A stretch of DNA of 64,000 nucleotides, from contig NC_086266.1 in NCBI RefSeq assembly GCF_021018805.1, positions 434,001 to 498,000 of the forward strand, read 5' to 3'. The notes beneath the pieces are model-generated. The model had not been told where the DNA came from, did no database searches, and saw only the letters and a list, made by a program, of their open reading frames with translations. A program made the position numbers and the translations under genes. Shown here one piece after another: positions 13,971-57,603 of this stretch (position 1 is the first letter of the stretch; each line of letters opens with the position of its first letter). This DNA comes from Prinia subflava (lineage: Eukaryota > Chordata > Aves > Passeriformes > Cisticolidae).

Positions 13971-14510
13971 GTGCATTACCCCGGGCCGTGTTTCCCGGCG
14001 GGCGCTCGGGTCCTGCTGCGGCTGCCGGCGGTGTGTGTGTGTCTGCTGCGTGATGGAAACGGAGGGGATGTGTCCAGGAGACGGCTGACACCGGGCAGGG
14101 CCGGGTGGATTGAGAGACAGAAGGGCTCTGAACTCTGTCAGGCGATGTGTGTGTCCCGGGGGCTCGTCTGCAGGGCTGCTCCTGCCTGGCCGGTGTGAGT
14201 GGGAGCCGGTGGGCGATGGGGGTCTTGGTGCCTGCTTACCCCACAGAGCTGCCGGCTTTTGGCAGTGGCTCCTCTGGAGAGAAGGGCAGGAATCCCGGCA
14301 GGAACGCTGCGAGGCCTCCAGTTTGGCTCGCTGGGACAGGAGCTGGTGCGTTTTGGTGGAGCTCTGCCGCTGGTGGGGATGCTCTGGCCGCGGCACGGCT
14401 CCTCGTTGGCCTGGCTGTGAAGGTGGAGTCCGGCTGCACGCAGGGACTGCTGTGGCTGCAGGAGGAGTTTGTTCAGCTGGCTGAGCCCATGGAGGGCTAA
14501 TCGTGGGGGA
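13971..14510. promoter_or_regulatory. CpG-rich block; candidate STAG2 alternative promoter or first exon
   Basis: By eye about 34 CpG dinucleotides fall in roughly 480 bases, with sharp AT-rich borders, so it looks like a small CpG island. It sits about 6.1 kb upstream of the first coding exon on the same strand. A consensus donor gtgagt occurs at about 14195. Several overlapping open frames on both strands (one of 286 codons on the minus strand) are expected from the composition and look like no known protein. It could instead be a GC-rich repeat insertion. Promoter identity is inference. Confidence 0.35.
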
Positions 14511-15417
14511 ACCAGGGACCTTGGGTTTATAATTTGCTTGCTGCTGGTTTGCCTGAGCGCCAGAAGGAGCAGCAGCTTTCTGTGTGTTTAGAGAGAGGAG
14601 AGGAAACTTACTGCTTTCAGTAACAGCCCACGGTGTTGGAAAAGCATGCTCTGAGATGGTTCTTTCCCACTTATTCGCAGATTTGTTGTATGAACTAAAG
14701 AGCAAATGTTATAAGAAATGAATAAAGAGGAAGCCAGGAGAAAAAATGGTAGTGATGACATTAAATCAACAACTGTCATAACATGGCTTTTTTAACATTT
14801 TGGAAGATGGGGAGATGTATGGTCCCAGGTGGTATGGAGGGAGTGTAACCTCTGGAAGTTTAGGGAAAAAAATGTGAAGAAAGAGACTGAAAAGAGCTGT
14901 GTGAATTCATTGATTTAGGTTCTTTGTTGGCATGTTAACTGTTCAGTGGCTTTGGCACGGTGGACTGGTCCTGTGTATATTAACTGTGTCTCGTGGTAAG
15001 CAAGGGAGAATGTAGATTGATGGTCTGTGGTTCAGGTCTTTCTGTAAAAGAATTACAAATCTCATTTGCTAAGCAAACAGCACAAAAATAACCACACACA
15101 TAAAGGTATTAATTGCATTATTGTTTTGTTTAGTCTTGATTGCACTGTTTTAATAACATGATCAAAACTGCTGATACGGTTATAATTATTATTAAAGTAC
15201 AATTAGATTACAGAATTATGCTTGAAGTATTTTCTGTATTTTACTCAAATTGCAGAATTGCTTTAAAGCTTGTTGGCAGCTGAAATATTAGGTTGTATAG
15301 TATTGGTGGAAATAACACTCTGAGGTCTGTAGGGAATGTCATGCGCTTGCTCAAAATCTTGCTTAAAAGTCCACTTACAGAGATAAAAGCTAAAGGAGTA
15401 TGAAGAAGCAGATCTGT

Positions 15418-15520
15418 ATAGTTTTGGGTTGTTGTGGGGTTTTGTTGTTGCTGTTGTTTGTTTCTTTGGTTTGTTAGTTTGTTTGCTTTTTTTGTTGTTG
15501 GTGGTGTTTTTTTTCTTTTA
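15418..15520. repeat. T/G-rich low-complexity tract
   Basis: Irregular repeats of ttg, gttt and tgttgt with almost no A or C on the + strand. Similar tracts recur through the gene on the same strand. Confidence 0.8.
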
Positions 15521-18500
15521 TTTTCCTCCTGAATAACCAAACCTTATTTTATCAAACAATAGGTTAGGCACATTGTAGTTTATCAGAAAAAGGGGTGAGA
15601 GGTATAATACAGCTGATACTGCCTTTCTCTTCTAAAATAGTTAAGGGAAAATACTGCACATATTTCCGATCCTTTATTTAAGTTTTATCTGACTAGCATT
15701 TGAACTGTTGCTGCTGCATAATTGGTCCTGAAGCGTCGACATCTCTCATTCATGGATAGGTAAATAATTCAGAGATGAACTTCAGCCATACTCTTCAACA
15801 TCACAGTTTGAGAAGTTCTAATTTTCTGAATTAGGTGAGGTCCTTGATTTTACAGGTGATAAGTTGGATTACAGGGAAAAAACAAACACATCTCTGAACA
15901 GCCTATTCTGCATGACCCAAATCTTTGTCCTGGCTTTGCAGCCATTTTTTTAACTTTGCATCTCTGCCTTCAAAAAAAGATAACTGTTTTACTGATGTAC
16001 ATTATAAAACTTTGAGGTGATAGATGCCAAGGATCCAACAGGAACCAAAATAAACAGCCCAACCAAAACCCATCTACCAGAAACCTCGCAGTGAGCTTAA
16101 TCAATAACCCTGGAGTTGCTGCATTTACACAGGTGTACAAAGCACAGACGTTTGGGACTGCTTTTGTCTGTCTATAGTGGTGTGAATGCAGGTATAATTA
16201 GGACTATTCTGAATTGCATTAGTTTATCTGTGCCTGTACGAGGCGTTGCGGGGGGACAGGCAGCCCTCAGCGTTGGTGTCACTGTGTGAGCTGTGCTGTG
16301 GGTTCTGCCAGCTCCTGCCAGAGTGAACAGCTGCCCAAGGTATCTGAGGTAATCACAACCAGACCTAAACATTCGTGTAGTAGGGATGAATAGCCTTTAA
16401 GATTTAAATCTGTTTTTCAATGAATATGCTTTTGGAGTCTTGATAGTGTTCCGTGCTTGCCTCTTGCTTTTAACAGTCAAATTCTTTTAAGCAGAAACCC
16501 CTCCTACATGTACACTTACAAGCATTGTGTATGATTGCTGTTGCTGGACTGCCCCTCTTGTTCCAGTGGGTTTTTTAGTTCATTAATGTTTTGTTAGCAA
16601 AGTTTTAAATAGCAAGGGATAAATAAAGGGATACATTATTTCTGCTGTTATAATGTTTTTTTAAAATTCTTCTGCTTGTTTTGAAAGCTAAACACTGAGA
16701 CTAGTTATACTACAGCAGATGTATGCATTTCTGTCTTTGTAAGAGTCATTGGAAAAAAACATGAATCTGCCTTTATTTCACAAAAGATGAAGAAATCCTC
16801 TGGTGTCTTAATCTAAATACAAATCTAAAGGATATGCACTACTATATTGTTGCAATTTTGGCAATTTGTTATAAAGTTTATTGCAGAGAAATAACTAGGT
16901 CAACCTCTGGATGACCTGTCTTTTGGAATTTCTTCAGTTAGCTTTAGGCTAGAGCTCCACCTTGTGATCCTTCAGCAGGATACATTTTCTTTTTATAGTT
17001 AATAATTTAATTATGATTTCACAAAGTTGAAAGCCTTTTAAGGTTTTCACAGGCTTGAGGGATTTCAGTATCTGCTTGGGACACTTAAAGTTTGAATTCT
17101 GTGAATGTGCCAAAAAAGAAACTCAAGAGCTGATTTTTATTATACAGTTTAGTTTAGAGTTAATTTCCTAGAGTTCTGAAAAGAATCTGTTTATTAGAAC
17201 ACATTTAATAGATAATGTAGATCTGCACTGTTTGGAATGACATCTGCAAGAATTTATCTTCTTTCTTTTCAGATTTCACTGTGATATATGAACTTGCTAT
17301 ACTTAAAAAGTTTTGGTAGGAAAATCATCTACATAAGCATCCTTTCGTATTGACTTCCCGAACCACATGCTTTGGATGAGTCATGCAGTATGGGCGTGAG
17401 GAAGACGTGGCTGGCGGTTGTCTTGAATTTCCAGGTGGTGTTTAATGAGATGAAGAATCTTGGGGAATGACCAGTGTCACTCTTCTCCCATACCAAAACA
17501 AGAGAACAAGACATAAAGTTGGAAAATGATAAATTCAAGGCAAAGAATACATCTTTTCATAGTATGGAATTTGCCTGTGGGAGTTCTTGGATGGGAGACC
17601 CTCCACTGAGTACTGAGTTGAAAAACTATTTGGAAGTATTAACAGAAAAAGTAAGGTGTTGTGAAGTATAGGGACAACCTCTCTGGCTAGCAAAATCCAT
17701 GGATTATTTCTGGATGCCAGGAACTTGCTCGAGGAAACTTTGCTATAAAGGAAATAGTGTTCTTCCTTGGGCAGCTCCCCCTGGCCACTGCCAGAGAGGG
17801 CTCACTGGGCTGGGTTGACCCTGCTGGCTGAACATCAGAAGACCTTTACTCTGGATGTGTGTGAGTCTTGTAAAATTATTTTTTATAGGACAAACGCGAG
17901 GGGCTTTTTGGTCTTGCTGGAACTTGAGCTTGACGCCTGAGATTCCTTACACTCCTCCTTTGTACACTGCTGCTGGGTGTTCATCTCTAGCTTCTATTCT
18001 CCAGAATACCAGTATATAGTTGCACTCACAAGGGCTAAGTTTGTTCTACCTTCAAGAAAAACAACAAATATGAATCTAAGTAGTTTAACACTTCAGCATC
18101 AAGCAAGAACTTGATATGGTGTTCTGTTCTGGAGGTGATTCTGATAAATGCCGTTTTCTCTCGTGTTTGGTGGGCTGTGCTAAGATGAACAGTTCTGACA
18201 AGAAGTCCAAGTTGGTGTAAATGGCAGACAGCTTTTGTTAGTGATTTCTTTGGCTTGTTTGATGTAGAGAACAAGTACTCTAATAATTTACCCCTTCTTT
18301 TTCACAGTTTTGGATTTTTTTCTTTTAATTTCTATGATTATAAGAATTTATGGAGATTTTTGCAAAATTTGGTAGGATAGTATGTTTGGGTTTCCTATAA
18401 GGAGCCAATTTGCATGTAAGGATCCTGATTGTCACTTTAGTAGATGTCTCCTTTCCTCTTAACATTGGAAAATGTAAACTAGAACGAATCAAATACCAAC

Positions 18501-20218
18501 ACATTGGTAGACAGGTAGAACTTGAATACTAGGTGGTGTGGTTTTTGAAGTTTGCATCTCTGCTTTGCGCTGGCACTGAATCACAAGCATGCCTCAAAAA
18601 AAACTTGTGTAGATGTTTATCTTTCTTCTTCATTTTTCTTTTTTCTGTTCCCCCTCCCTGTCATCTGAGCAGTTGACTGTCTGAGCAGACTGATGACCAA
18701 GGCATTCAAGTGTTTCCTTTTTCCCCAAGTTTGAGTTGCTGACTGAAATCAAAGAAAAATTTAAGAGATAAATAAATACAAAATACATTAAAACCATTCA
18801 AAAGTGTAGAGCTTTCTGGTATATTAGGTTCTGGTATAATAGCACCTTGCCACCAAAGCAGGGAATTTTGCCCTTCCCTCCCCTGCTGGTGGCTGTGCAG
18901 TCTTGTGTTTCTGTGCCTTGACTCTGGATATCTGCTGCTGAACCACTTTAACTCGGGAATCTGGGGGAAGAGTACTTGTTGTACTTTGCCCATTTTAGTG
19001 GGGACTTTAATTGGGTGGTACTGAATTGGCAGAGCCTGCAGAGGTGAATGGCTGGGCAGGGGTTGCTGTGGGCGTTGGTCTGTGCCCATGAGGTGCCTTT
19101 GGAGAGGGAGGGAGGCAGTGGCAGAGGGTGCTGCCATCCTGCAGCAGGGTTTCTCTGGAAGCTTTTTATCTTCTGCCATGTTTTGGATGGAACATGCTTT
19201 AGTAGTTGCAGACTGTCTTGAGATTGATCATCTGAACCTCCTTTTCTTTGCCACTGTTTATTTCCACTGTGGTTCTCTGCTTCAGTGTAATTACGTAAAA
19301 TGTGAAGAAAGAGAGCGTGATAGGTACAGGATTTATGGTTTCTCTCATCTCTGAATCCTGGAAGCTACAGTGGCCCCTAGCATTCGGAATAAGCACTTGC
19401 AGGAGAAAACCTGTCCAGCCTCTGCCACATGCTCGTTGAAATGCAGTGTCTGGAGCGGAGCTACCAGACTTTGAGGAACATGTGCTTAGCATGCCAAAAT
19501 CAAATCTTTCCCTCAAATACCTGATCGCTCCAGGAAGCTGTAGAGTCAGCAGACTGACTCTGAGGGTATTTTCCTCCTTGGTATTCTGTCTTTACCTGAA
19601 CATCATGCTTTCTTAATTTCACTGTGTACAAGTTAGCCTGGGGAACCAAGTGACATAGAAAACTTCAGCCTGGATGGCTAAAACTTCTTTTGAAGTATCC
19701 AGGAGATTTTTTTTTCCCCTTAAAAAGAGGAAAAATAGAGAAAAACCTAAATTTATTGTCATGAACATTATTATAATGAAGTTTAAAACAAGTATTTCAC
19801 AATCTTTAGTTTTCTTCCTAAAACAATTGTGTTTCCAATGTTCTCCTTTATACTTTGTGGATAGTATTATCTTCCCTGATACTCCTAAGAGTCTTGACAG
19901 ATGCTTCAAATGTTAAACCTCTTGTACGTCTGGTTTATCAGCTCTGGAAAACATGGGGCTGTGGAGCAGCTGGTTATAAGAAATTGTTGTAAGAGCTCAT
20001 ATTTATGGAAAATGACATGGAAGTTGGCAAATTGGAGATACAAAGTTGCCATATATAGTATCCTGAAATGTACACACATTGTGCTTCAAGTTCAACATCA
20101 AATCTAGTTTTTGTTTGGTCAACTAGAATTACCCTGGTGGTGTCAGTTCTGGGCTCTGCTACTTAGAGGTGTTGATGGAAACCATCCCATGAGCTCATCC
20201 TATTCACAGAATGTGAGT

Positions 20219-20325
20219 GGTGGGTTTGGGGTGGTTTTTTGTTTGTTTCTTTGGGGTTTGTTTTGAGTTTGTTCATTTGTGGGCTTTTGTTGTTACATTT
20301 TGTTTGGTTAGGGTTTTTTACAGTG
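20219..20325. repeat. T/G-rich low-complexity tract
   Basis: Irregular gttt and ggttt repeats on the + strand shortly upstream of the first coding exon. It is not the acceptor tract itself, which lies at about 20508-20532. Confidence 0.8.
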
Positions 20326-20532
20326 TTTCTGTATTATGATTTTACTGCGATGCTTTCACATTTGTGGAGTCACTTTGCAGTAGGATCGTGAGAGGACTCA
20401 GAATCTTTAAACAGGAGAAAGCTTGGTTGGAAACACAGGATAGTGTGATCTACGTCTTCTGTGTTTCCAACTCTTTTATCCTTACATATGTGGAATAATT
20501 TTCACTGTATTTTTTGATTTATTTTATTCTAG

Positions 20533-20633
20533 AAGTTGTCTGCTACAAAGGAAGAAAGAAAAGTAAGCTTACACTTCAGACAGCTTTTTGAATATCTTTC
20601 TAATACATTGGTGTTCCAGAAGATGATAAAGAA
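20533..20633 (+). other. STAG2: Putative 5' UTR part of the first coding exon
   Basis: An acceptor-like T-rich stretch ends in ag at 20531-20532, giving an exon start at 20533. A second possible acceptor ends at 20619 (ttccag). Either leaves the start codon in the same exon. If the longer form is used, an in-frame stop (20601-20603) lies 33 bases before the start, so translation cannot begin further upstream in frame. Confidence 0.5.

Positions 20634-20637
<4 letters not shown>
20623..20637 (+). promoter_or_regulatory. Four-codon uORF overlapping the STAG2 start codon
   Basis: An ATG at 20623 opens a frame of four codons (M-I-K-K) whose stop TGA at 20635-20637 overlaps the STAG2 ATG at 20634-20636. 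The arrangement is seen directly. A role in leaky scanning or termination-reinitiation is inference. Confidence 0.6.
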
Positions 20638-50975
<30,338 letters not shown>

Positions 50976-52875
50976 TACCAGAGCAGCAAATAAATCAGTG
51001 GTGAAGTCATTTTCTAAGTGGAAGAGGAAGTTTTTCAATACAAAATTGTGGTAGATACAGTGAAATTCTGAACAGATTTTTCTCTAAGGAGAATGACATG
51101 CTTTCAAGATCAAGTGTATTGAAGGGGCAGTTTTGTTTGCCTGAAAGAAAAAAGAAATGTAAAGGACAAGTAAACAATTTGAGGATAAGTTACACATTTT
51201 GTTGGGAAAAAAACCAATCTTTTATTTATGTGCTATCAGTTTATTTCTGGATCATAAGAAGTATTCCCTCTGAGTTTTAATCTTAACAGTCTGAGAGGTG
51301 TTTGGTACAGATTTGAGCCCCTCTCTCTGCATTTGCTGGCTGTACTAAATAATCATGAGCTCTGCTGGATTGCTGTTCACGTCCATGACTGTAAGAGTAG
51401 ATGGATTGGTTTTCTCACAGCGATAGAACGAACCAGAAGAGTTGTCAGTATTTTCAATTAAATGCAAACTTCAGCAACAGAAGGTTTGTATTAATTAATC
51501 ATGGAAAAATACATAAAGCAGAATTTTAACAGCTTTTTAATCTAAACCACACTTTTTATTCCAAAAGCTTCATGTTAGCCTTCTCAGAAAGGTCCATAAA
51601 CTATAAGCTACCAGAACGTAACAGATTTCACTCTTGCTTGCCCATTACCAACCCTGAAAGTTTGCTTGTCCTTTAAGAAAAATGTAATGTTGTGAAATTC
51701 CTTCCAGTAGTGCCACTGTATTTTGTCTCCAAATAAAAGAAGCTTATTGTAGTATGTTTGCAGAAAAATTCTAAACAAAAATTATACAGCTTATTAGAGT
51801 GTGGGAATAGGGATCTAAATTTTAAATAAAATTATATATATATATAAATTGGTGCTGATTTTATAATTGCGCAGTTTGTTTAGTTTTTTCTTACTTTTAA
51901 ATTCCAACTTAAAATTATGAGGTTTCAGAAATATATTGAAAGTTTAACAATGTTTAAAAATAGAAGAGCATGAGAATTCATGCTTTAAAAATGATTTTTA
52001 AATTTGTATTTTATATTGTTTTATCTATCTGTCTTTGCAAGCAGTCTTCAGGTTAAAGATACTTCTAACAGGTTACAGTACATTTCCTCTATATGTAAAT
52101 TAGATTGGATAATAGAAACTCATAAACAACCCATAATATTCTTTGAAAGCTAAGCTTTAAACTTCATTTTGTGTCCATTCACAAATAAATTAAATTTGGT
52201 CTAAAACAGAAAGTGGATCTATGCCATTTTGACATTGACTCATTTTGCAAGGCTTAGGCAGCTAGACATCATTTTAAAGGAAATATTAACTTATATTACA
52301 TATGTATATTTTTTGTCAGTTGTCTCTCAGTTCTTGAGGTATATTATTTTAATCATTCCATGCCTTAATACGCTTGCAATACAAGAATCTCCCCAAATGG
52401 GTGAATACAAAAAGGCTTCCTGTTTTTAGACTCAGAAATTAAACATTCGGCTGTGGTAGCCAAAAACCATAGATTATCTAAAGGATCATGATAAAATATA
52501 ATTATTTTACTAGGTCATGGGGTAACAACGAAATCAGAACTAGATCTGCCTAACTCATTTACATAAATAAATACTCTCATGTCTAAAAGTACTGCCTATA
52601 TTGTTTTCCACACCACTGCATTTAATAGAACTGCTGAGAGGACTGTATATATGATTTTAAACTTAAGTTGATTTTTCTTACTCTTGAAGGAGTGTTTCTT
52701 TGTGAAAGCAGTTCTTACAGCTTTGTTTTCAACCAGCTAAAAATGTTTTATATATTTACCTTAACCTGTTGTCCTCCACATTCTATTGTCCTAATTGTAC
52801 TGTTTTCTGATTTGTATTTATGTCTTGAGACAGTAACTTTTTGAATAAAAATAAACCTACAGTATGTTGTATGTT
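50976..52875 (+). other. STAG2: STAG2 3' UTR
   Basis: AT-rich sequence directly after the stop. AATAAA signals occur at 50989, 51732, 51825, 52184 and 52844-52855, so several 3' UTR lengths are possible. The 3' limit is set at the best signal cluster and is approximate. Confidence 0.7.
52844..52855 (+). terminator. STAG2: Main candidate polyadenylation signal of STAG2
   Basis: Two AATAAA hexamers in close succession are followed by a GT-rich stretch (gtatgttgtatgtttg), the expected downstream element. It gives a 3' UTR of about 1.9 kb. Confidence 0.6.
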
Positions 52876-53033
52876 TGATCTTTTTAAATTGGGGTTACGG
52901 GAGGACAGTGAAGAAAGGGGTATGAGTAATGCAAATGTTATGTTTATAGAAATCAAAATCTTTTTCCATGTCTTTTAAGTGTTTGTCTCAGAGTTGGGAT
53001 AATGTATGAAAAACTGCACTGTTTTATATTTGT

Positions 53034-53067
53034 AATAAATTGTACAAGTTTTTAAAATGTGAATAAA
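53034..53067 (+). terminator. STAG2: Alternative distal polyadenylation signals
   Basis: AATAAA at 53034 and 53062, with one more at 53205. They would lengthen the 3' UTR by 200-350 bases. Confidence 0.4.
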
Positions 53068-53075
53068 GCACTAAT

Positions 53076-55300
53076 TGGGTAATAATTTAAAGCAGAAAAG
53101 TTAATGCAATCATGATTGTTTTAAATATGCTTTAATTTGAGATAAACTTGTTAAAAGAATTAGTGTAAATACAGAGTGAGCTTTTGAAGAGGTTAGTACC
53201 TGCAAATAAAATTTTTAAAGTTTGTATAGAACTTTTACATGCCAAGAAAGCAGTGGTTAATTATTTTTGTGTTACGTTTTTTAAAGGTGTATTAATAACC
53301 TTTCTGTTGGTTTCTTTTTCCTAATAACTATTATCTGATTTACTCAGAATGCTTTTGATTCTTTGAACATTGGAGATGCTGTACATAGTCCAATGGAAAT
53401 GCCATTAAATGTTTGCTACTTCCCATTCCTCAAACTGCTCACACTCCTGGTGAACATCCCGAGCTCCCCTGGCCCCCTCCCTGCCCTTCCCTCTGCCCAG
53501 CCCCTCCAGCTGGGCATCCAAAACTCTGTCTGCTACAGGACTTTTTAAAGCAGCAATTCCAAAACCTTAGCGAGATAACACTTTTAATCCTGGCTAATGT
53601 AACTTTAGGAGTTTGGGGTTGGTTTTTATTTGAGTTCTTATTATTGCAAATGTTCCTTATTCCTGTCTCTAAATCCTGCTGTACGTTCAAGTATCTTGTG
53701 GAAAATTGTTTTAGTAGGTTCTAAGTTTATAATGCAAGAAAAATACCTTCACTATACAATGTAAAGTCTGTTCAAGTTAAACCGCTTTGGTACAAAAGCC
53801 TGTAAATGGAAGAAATTGGTGTTTTGAAGAGAGATGATAAAAATGTAGAAAAAAGCAAATATTCAGAGAAAGTCCAGCCTGTCCTCTGGTTTACCAGAGA
53901 GGCCACAGGGAAGGTATTGACACAGAATGAATTTCAAAGAAATAGTCTCCACATATTCTGTAAAAAGTATTTCTTGATATTAAACAACCAAAGACAATAT
54001 GTAAGATGTTAGTGATGGCTGTTGTTTGTTTGGTTGTTTTTTTCCTCCTTTGGTGGCGTGGTGCTGGTTCCTGTGGAGTGTTTAATGTCAGGATAACTAA
54101 AAAACCCCTTCTTTGAAACCTGCCCCCGTTTTCCCCTAGTTTACCCATACACTTGTCCTTACTGGGATTTCAGGACAGCAGTACAATTAACTTCCTACCC
54201 ATACTGGATTTTTTGAGCTGCTTTGATTCGCAGCAGTGCTTTGCTGCTTTTTTACCTATAGATACGGGGTTTTTATAGCCTGATGAATATAAAGGACTTG
54301 TTCTTTTAAACATTTGTCAAAATTGTGAATTTATGCTTCAGAATGCTTTTGATAAAATACAGATTGATTCTTTGAAACTATTCTCATTCCTACTTAGCTG
54401 CTTTAATTTAGTATTCTTTGACCAATTTGTGATACTGAAATGTAGCTTATGCCATTGACTCATTTTTCATAATCCTGTGTAATTTCTTGAGATTGTTTAA
54501 TGTCATATATATTTGTTGGCATCCAAAAAGGGATCATGTTTTTGATGGAGGTGGATGATGACAAGTACTGGGAAACAAGGTAATGCAGGAGAACACTGTT
54601 CTATAATAGTTCTATTTTAAAAGTAGCAATTCTGTGTGTGAATTGTGCCTGTCATTTTCCACAGCTGTCCTTCTCTCATCTGTCTCTTCTTCACGTTGCT
54701 GATCTTTCTTGAATCTATTTCTTTGATTAAATCTCAATTTTCATATATCTTTAAAGTTTTTACCACTTACATGTCATTACAGCTGTTGTAAATGGTGCCT
54801 TCCAGCTAGAGATTCAGTTGATGTTTTTTGTTGTGGTTTTTTGGATGTAAATCATAGTGGCAGTACAGTGGAAAGGAGCTACAGCTGTGCCCAGGAAAAC
54901 GATCCAGAGCATGTTCAAGTGGTTGGGTGGCTGACAAAGTGTCCCTGTCCTTCAGAGAATGTGTGCAGTTCTTTAATGTCATCATGCTTCCCAACCCTGA
55001 TTGTGTCATTTCTGCTGAGCCTTTCTCAGCAGTTTTTTGATTGGAAAATAAGAGGAAAAGTCATCATGTTTTGTGTATATTAACTGTTCTTGTTGAAGAA
55101 AAAGCTGTATTTACCAGCTTAACAAGGGAGAGTTGCTTTCAGCTGATAACAGCTTGAATTCTGCACTTTCAGAAAAGCTATTTAAAAGAACCTAATAAAA
55201 TGTAAAAGTAATAAAACCTCTGGAGGCCTAGAACATCTCAGATGAGGAAGGAGATGTGAAGTTGGTAGTTACTTCGTGAAAGCACTCAAGGGATACAAGG
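53076..55300. other. AT-rich downstream DNA
   Basis: No gene recognised. A good acceptor-like site ends at 53347 and precedes an open frame to 53548, discussed in the findings as a possible alternative last exon. Otherwise anonymous. Confidence 0.5.
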
Positions 55301-57548
55301 CTTGGGAAGACGGATGAATGAGCTTGCAGAGCGTTTCCTGCTTGTTGAGGTGGGTGATGGCAGGTGAGAGATGTTTCCCCATCTGGTGGGCTCTGGGAAC
55401 TGCTCAAACGATCTCAGAAGTTTGGCACGATCTCCTTGTGCTCATCCAGCCCTTTTCCAGGCTGCCCATTGTGTCCCTAAGCTTTGTCCCTACCCCTGTT
55501 CAGGGTAGGGCCCGGGCTGTGGGGTGGGTGTGAGCTGAGCTCTGCTGCTCCTGGGGGGGCTCAGGGCTGCAGCCCCCGCCCCGGGCTGCCCTGCCCAGGG
55601 GTTTCCATGCTGAGATCTCAGCCCCTGAGCCCTGGCCCTGTTTCCCACCCCGTATGGCCGCCAGGGAAGCCTCGCAGTTGGCTGCTGCTTGGTGAAAAGC
55701 AGTTAAACCACAGTTCCTGAGCAACCTGTGCACACATCTATTATTTTAACACACTCTTTTCACAGGCATAAATTCTGTTTTCTTCTTTTCAAAGTGATGT
55801 ACTCCACCAAAAGCTAAAAGCAAACCACATCCACTTGTTTTTCGTATCGTGCTCAAAAGCATTTAAAGATGTGGCATATCTTATATTTAGCCCACTCTTT
55901 GTATTGTTCATCTTAAAACATTGAGCTGTCTTTTACACAACTGTTCTTACGTATCAACTGACAAAAACTGTCTTTCCATTATTTCTGTTGCCAGTTTATA
56001 ATCTCCTGAATCTTGAAAAGCAGATTTCTTGAGGCTGTTTTTTTTTAACTGAACTCTTCCATTACAGACAAGAATCAAAGTGCTCTGTGAAACCTAGCGT
56101 GGATTAGGGAAGTGGCATTGGCAGTGAAAACAGTGTCTTGTCACTTCCATCCTGTTGGAGGGACTGATGGTGTTACAGTTTAAGGTAACAGTTTAAGGTT
56201 TAAGCTTATTGTGTAAATGCTTATTAAGCTTATTCTGTAACTAAGGAAATCTACAGATTTAGCCTATTGGTTGAGTTCATTGTTAGGGCCCCTTTTTTTC
56301 TCCCTCATGTCAATAGTTTGTATGTGGTGAAAGCAGCTTGTTGAAGTGCTATGAAGTAAAAGAAGCACATTTTCTATTTAAAGCTGCTTTCATTACACAT
56401 TCTCTCTTTTCTTTATTTTTTTTTAACCTTGCATTACTTCATCTTCTACTTCAGACTGACTTTTAACTGCATAGTTCACTAGCTCACTTGGGCTGGATTT
56501 GTAGATGTGACAGAAAGAAAGGGTGCCCTGTAGAGCAGGGACTGCCAGTGATGCAACATCAGCTCTTTGTGTTGGCTTTTCCTGGGATTTGTGTCGAATT
56601 AACCAAGAGAAATAGGCTGTGTTTGTTCTGGCACACTACTGATTGGTCTCAGATTGTGACAGAGCTGCAGATTTTGTGGATTAAGACACTTTAGAAGCAT
56701 CATCTCTTCACATGCTGTTTCTGTAGCTAACAGTGTTCAATTTAGGCCACTTGATCCATGAGTAAAGTTCAAAAGACATGTCTTCTAGGTTTTCTTAATC
56801 CCTACTCACAAGCAAAGTCAAATTTCTTATTTTCTTTTTGAATTTGATTTGCTGGGTTCATCTCTCATTTATTTGCCAGAAGTGAATCGTGTGGTGTGGT
56901 CCCTGGAGCCAAACCACAGCACTCAGTGATGTGTAACCCAAACTGTGGTGGCTTGGCAGGGTGAGTCTCGTGGGTGGGTAAGGACTGGTGTGGCAGCAGC
57001 CACAGACATTCACACAGATGGCAGCTGCAGATCTCCTTTGCACTGCTGTAACTCTGGATCAGGAGAGCAAAGATGCTCTGGCCAGTCTCTGACCACGCTG
57101 GGCCTGGCTGGCAGCTTGGCCACCCTGTGGTTCCTCATCAGGCTCTGCCTCCTGCATGGTATCAGACATGTGGGATGCCCATCTTCTCTGAAACAGCAGT
57201 TAATTATTATTAATTATCATTCCTGTTATCACCGAGCTGTCAGCAGCCTTCCCACTCCTGTAACCCTGGGTCAGTACCTTATGACTCCCCCAATTTCATT
57301 TTAAATTGCGTAGTTGAAGTTTCACAGTCTTAGGGCACATCCTACCAGCAGCTTCACAGTGGTACGGAGTGCTGTCCCCGGGCGGGAGCGGCTGCCGGCC
57401 TCCCTCGCTGCTTCCCGGCCCCTGGGAGCCCGTCTGGCTCCGCAGGGCTGTGCCAGAGCGGCACATGGGGGGCAGAGGGGCAGGAGGTGCCTTGGGGCAG
57501 CTGGACAGTCCGTACCAAGTGTCCTGCTTCGTTTGGGAACCTCAGCTC
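55301..57548. other. GC-richer intergenic DNA
   Basis: No exon recognised. GC-rich patches at about 55495-55650 and from 57360 onward carry short open frames on both strands with no known domain. In human the next gene is SH2D1A; none of its SH2 domain is visible here. Confidence 0.45.
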
Positions 57549-57603
57549 CCCTCTGCTCTTCCCCTCTGCTCTTCCCCTCTGCTCTTCCCCTCTGCTCCGC
57601 TCC
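57549..57603. repeat. C/T-rich tandem repeat, about 14-bp unit
   Basis: ctctgctcttcccc repeated about three and a half to four times, just upstream of the larger satellite. Confidence 0.9.

Larger units (their letters stand above)
14511..20532. other. AT-rich non-coding DNA, probably STAG2 5' intron
   Basis: No recognised exon. T/G-rich low-complexity tracts lie at about 15418-15520 and 20219-20325. STAG2 genes have 5' non-coding exons far from the start codon, so this is most likely intronic, but I cannot locate an upstream exon with certainty. Confidence 0.5.

Noticed and set aside
13845..14705. Minus-strand open frame of 286 codons
   Set aside because: It spans the CpG-rich block, has overlapping frames on the other strand, and resembles no known protein.
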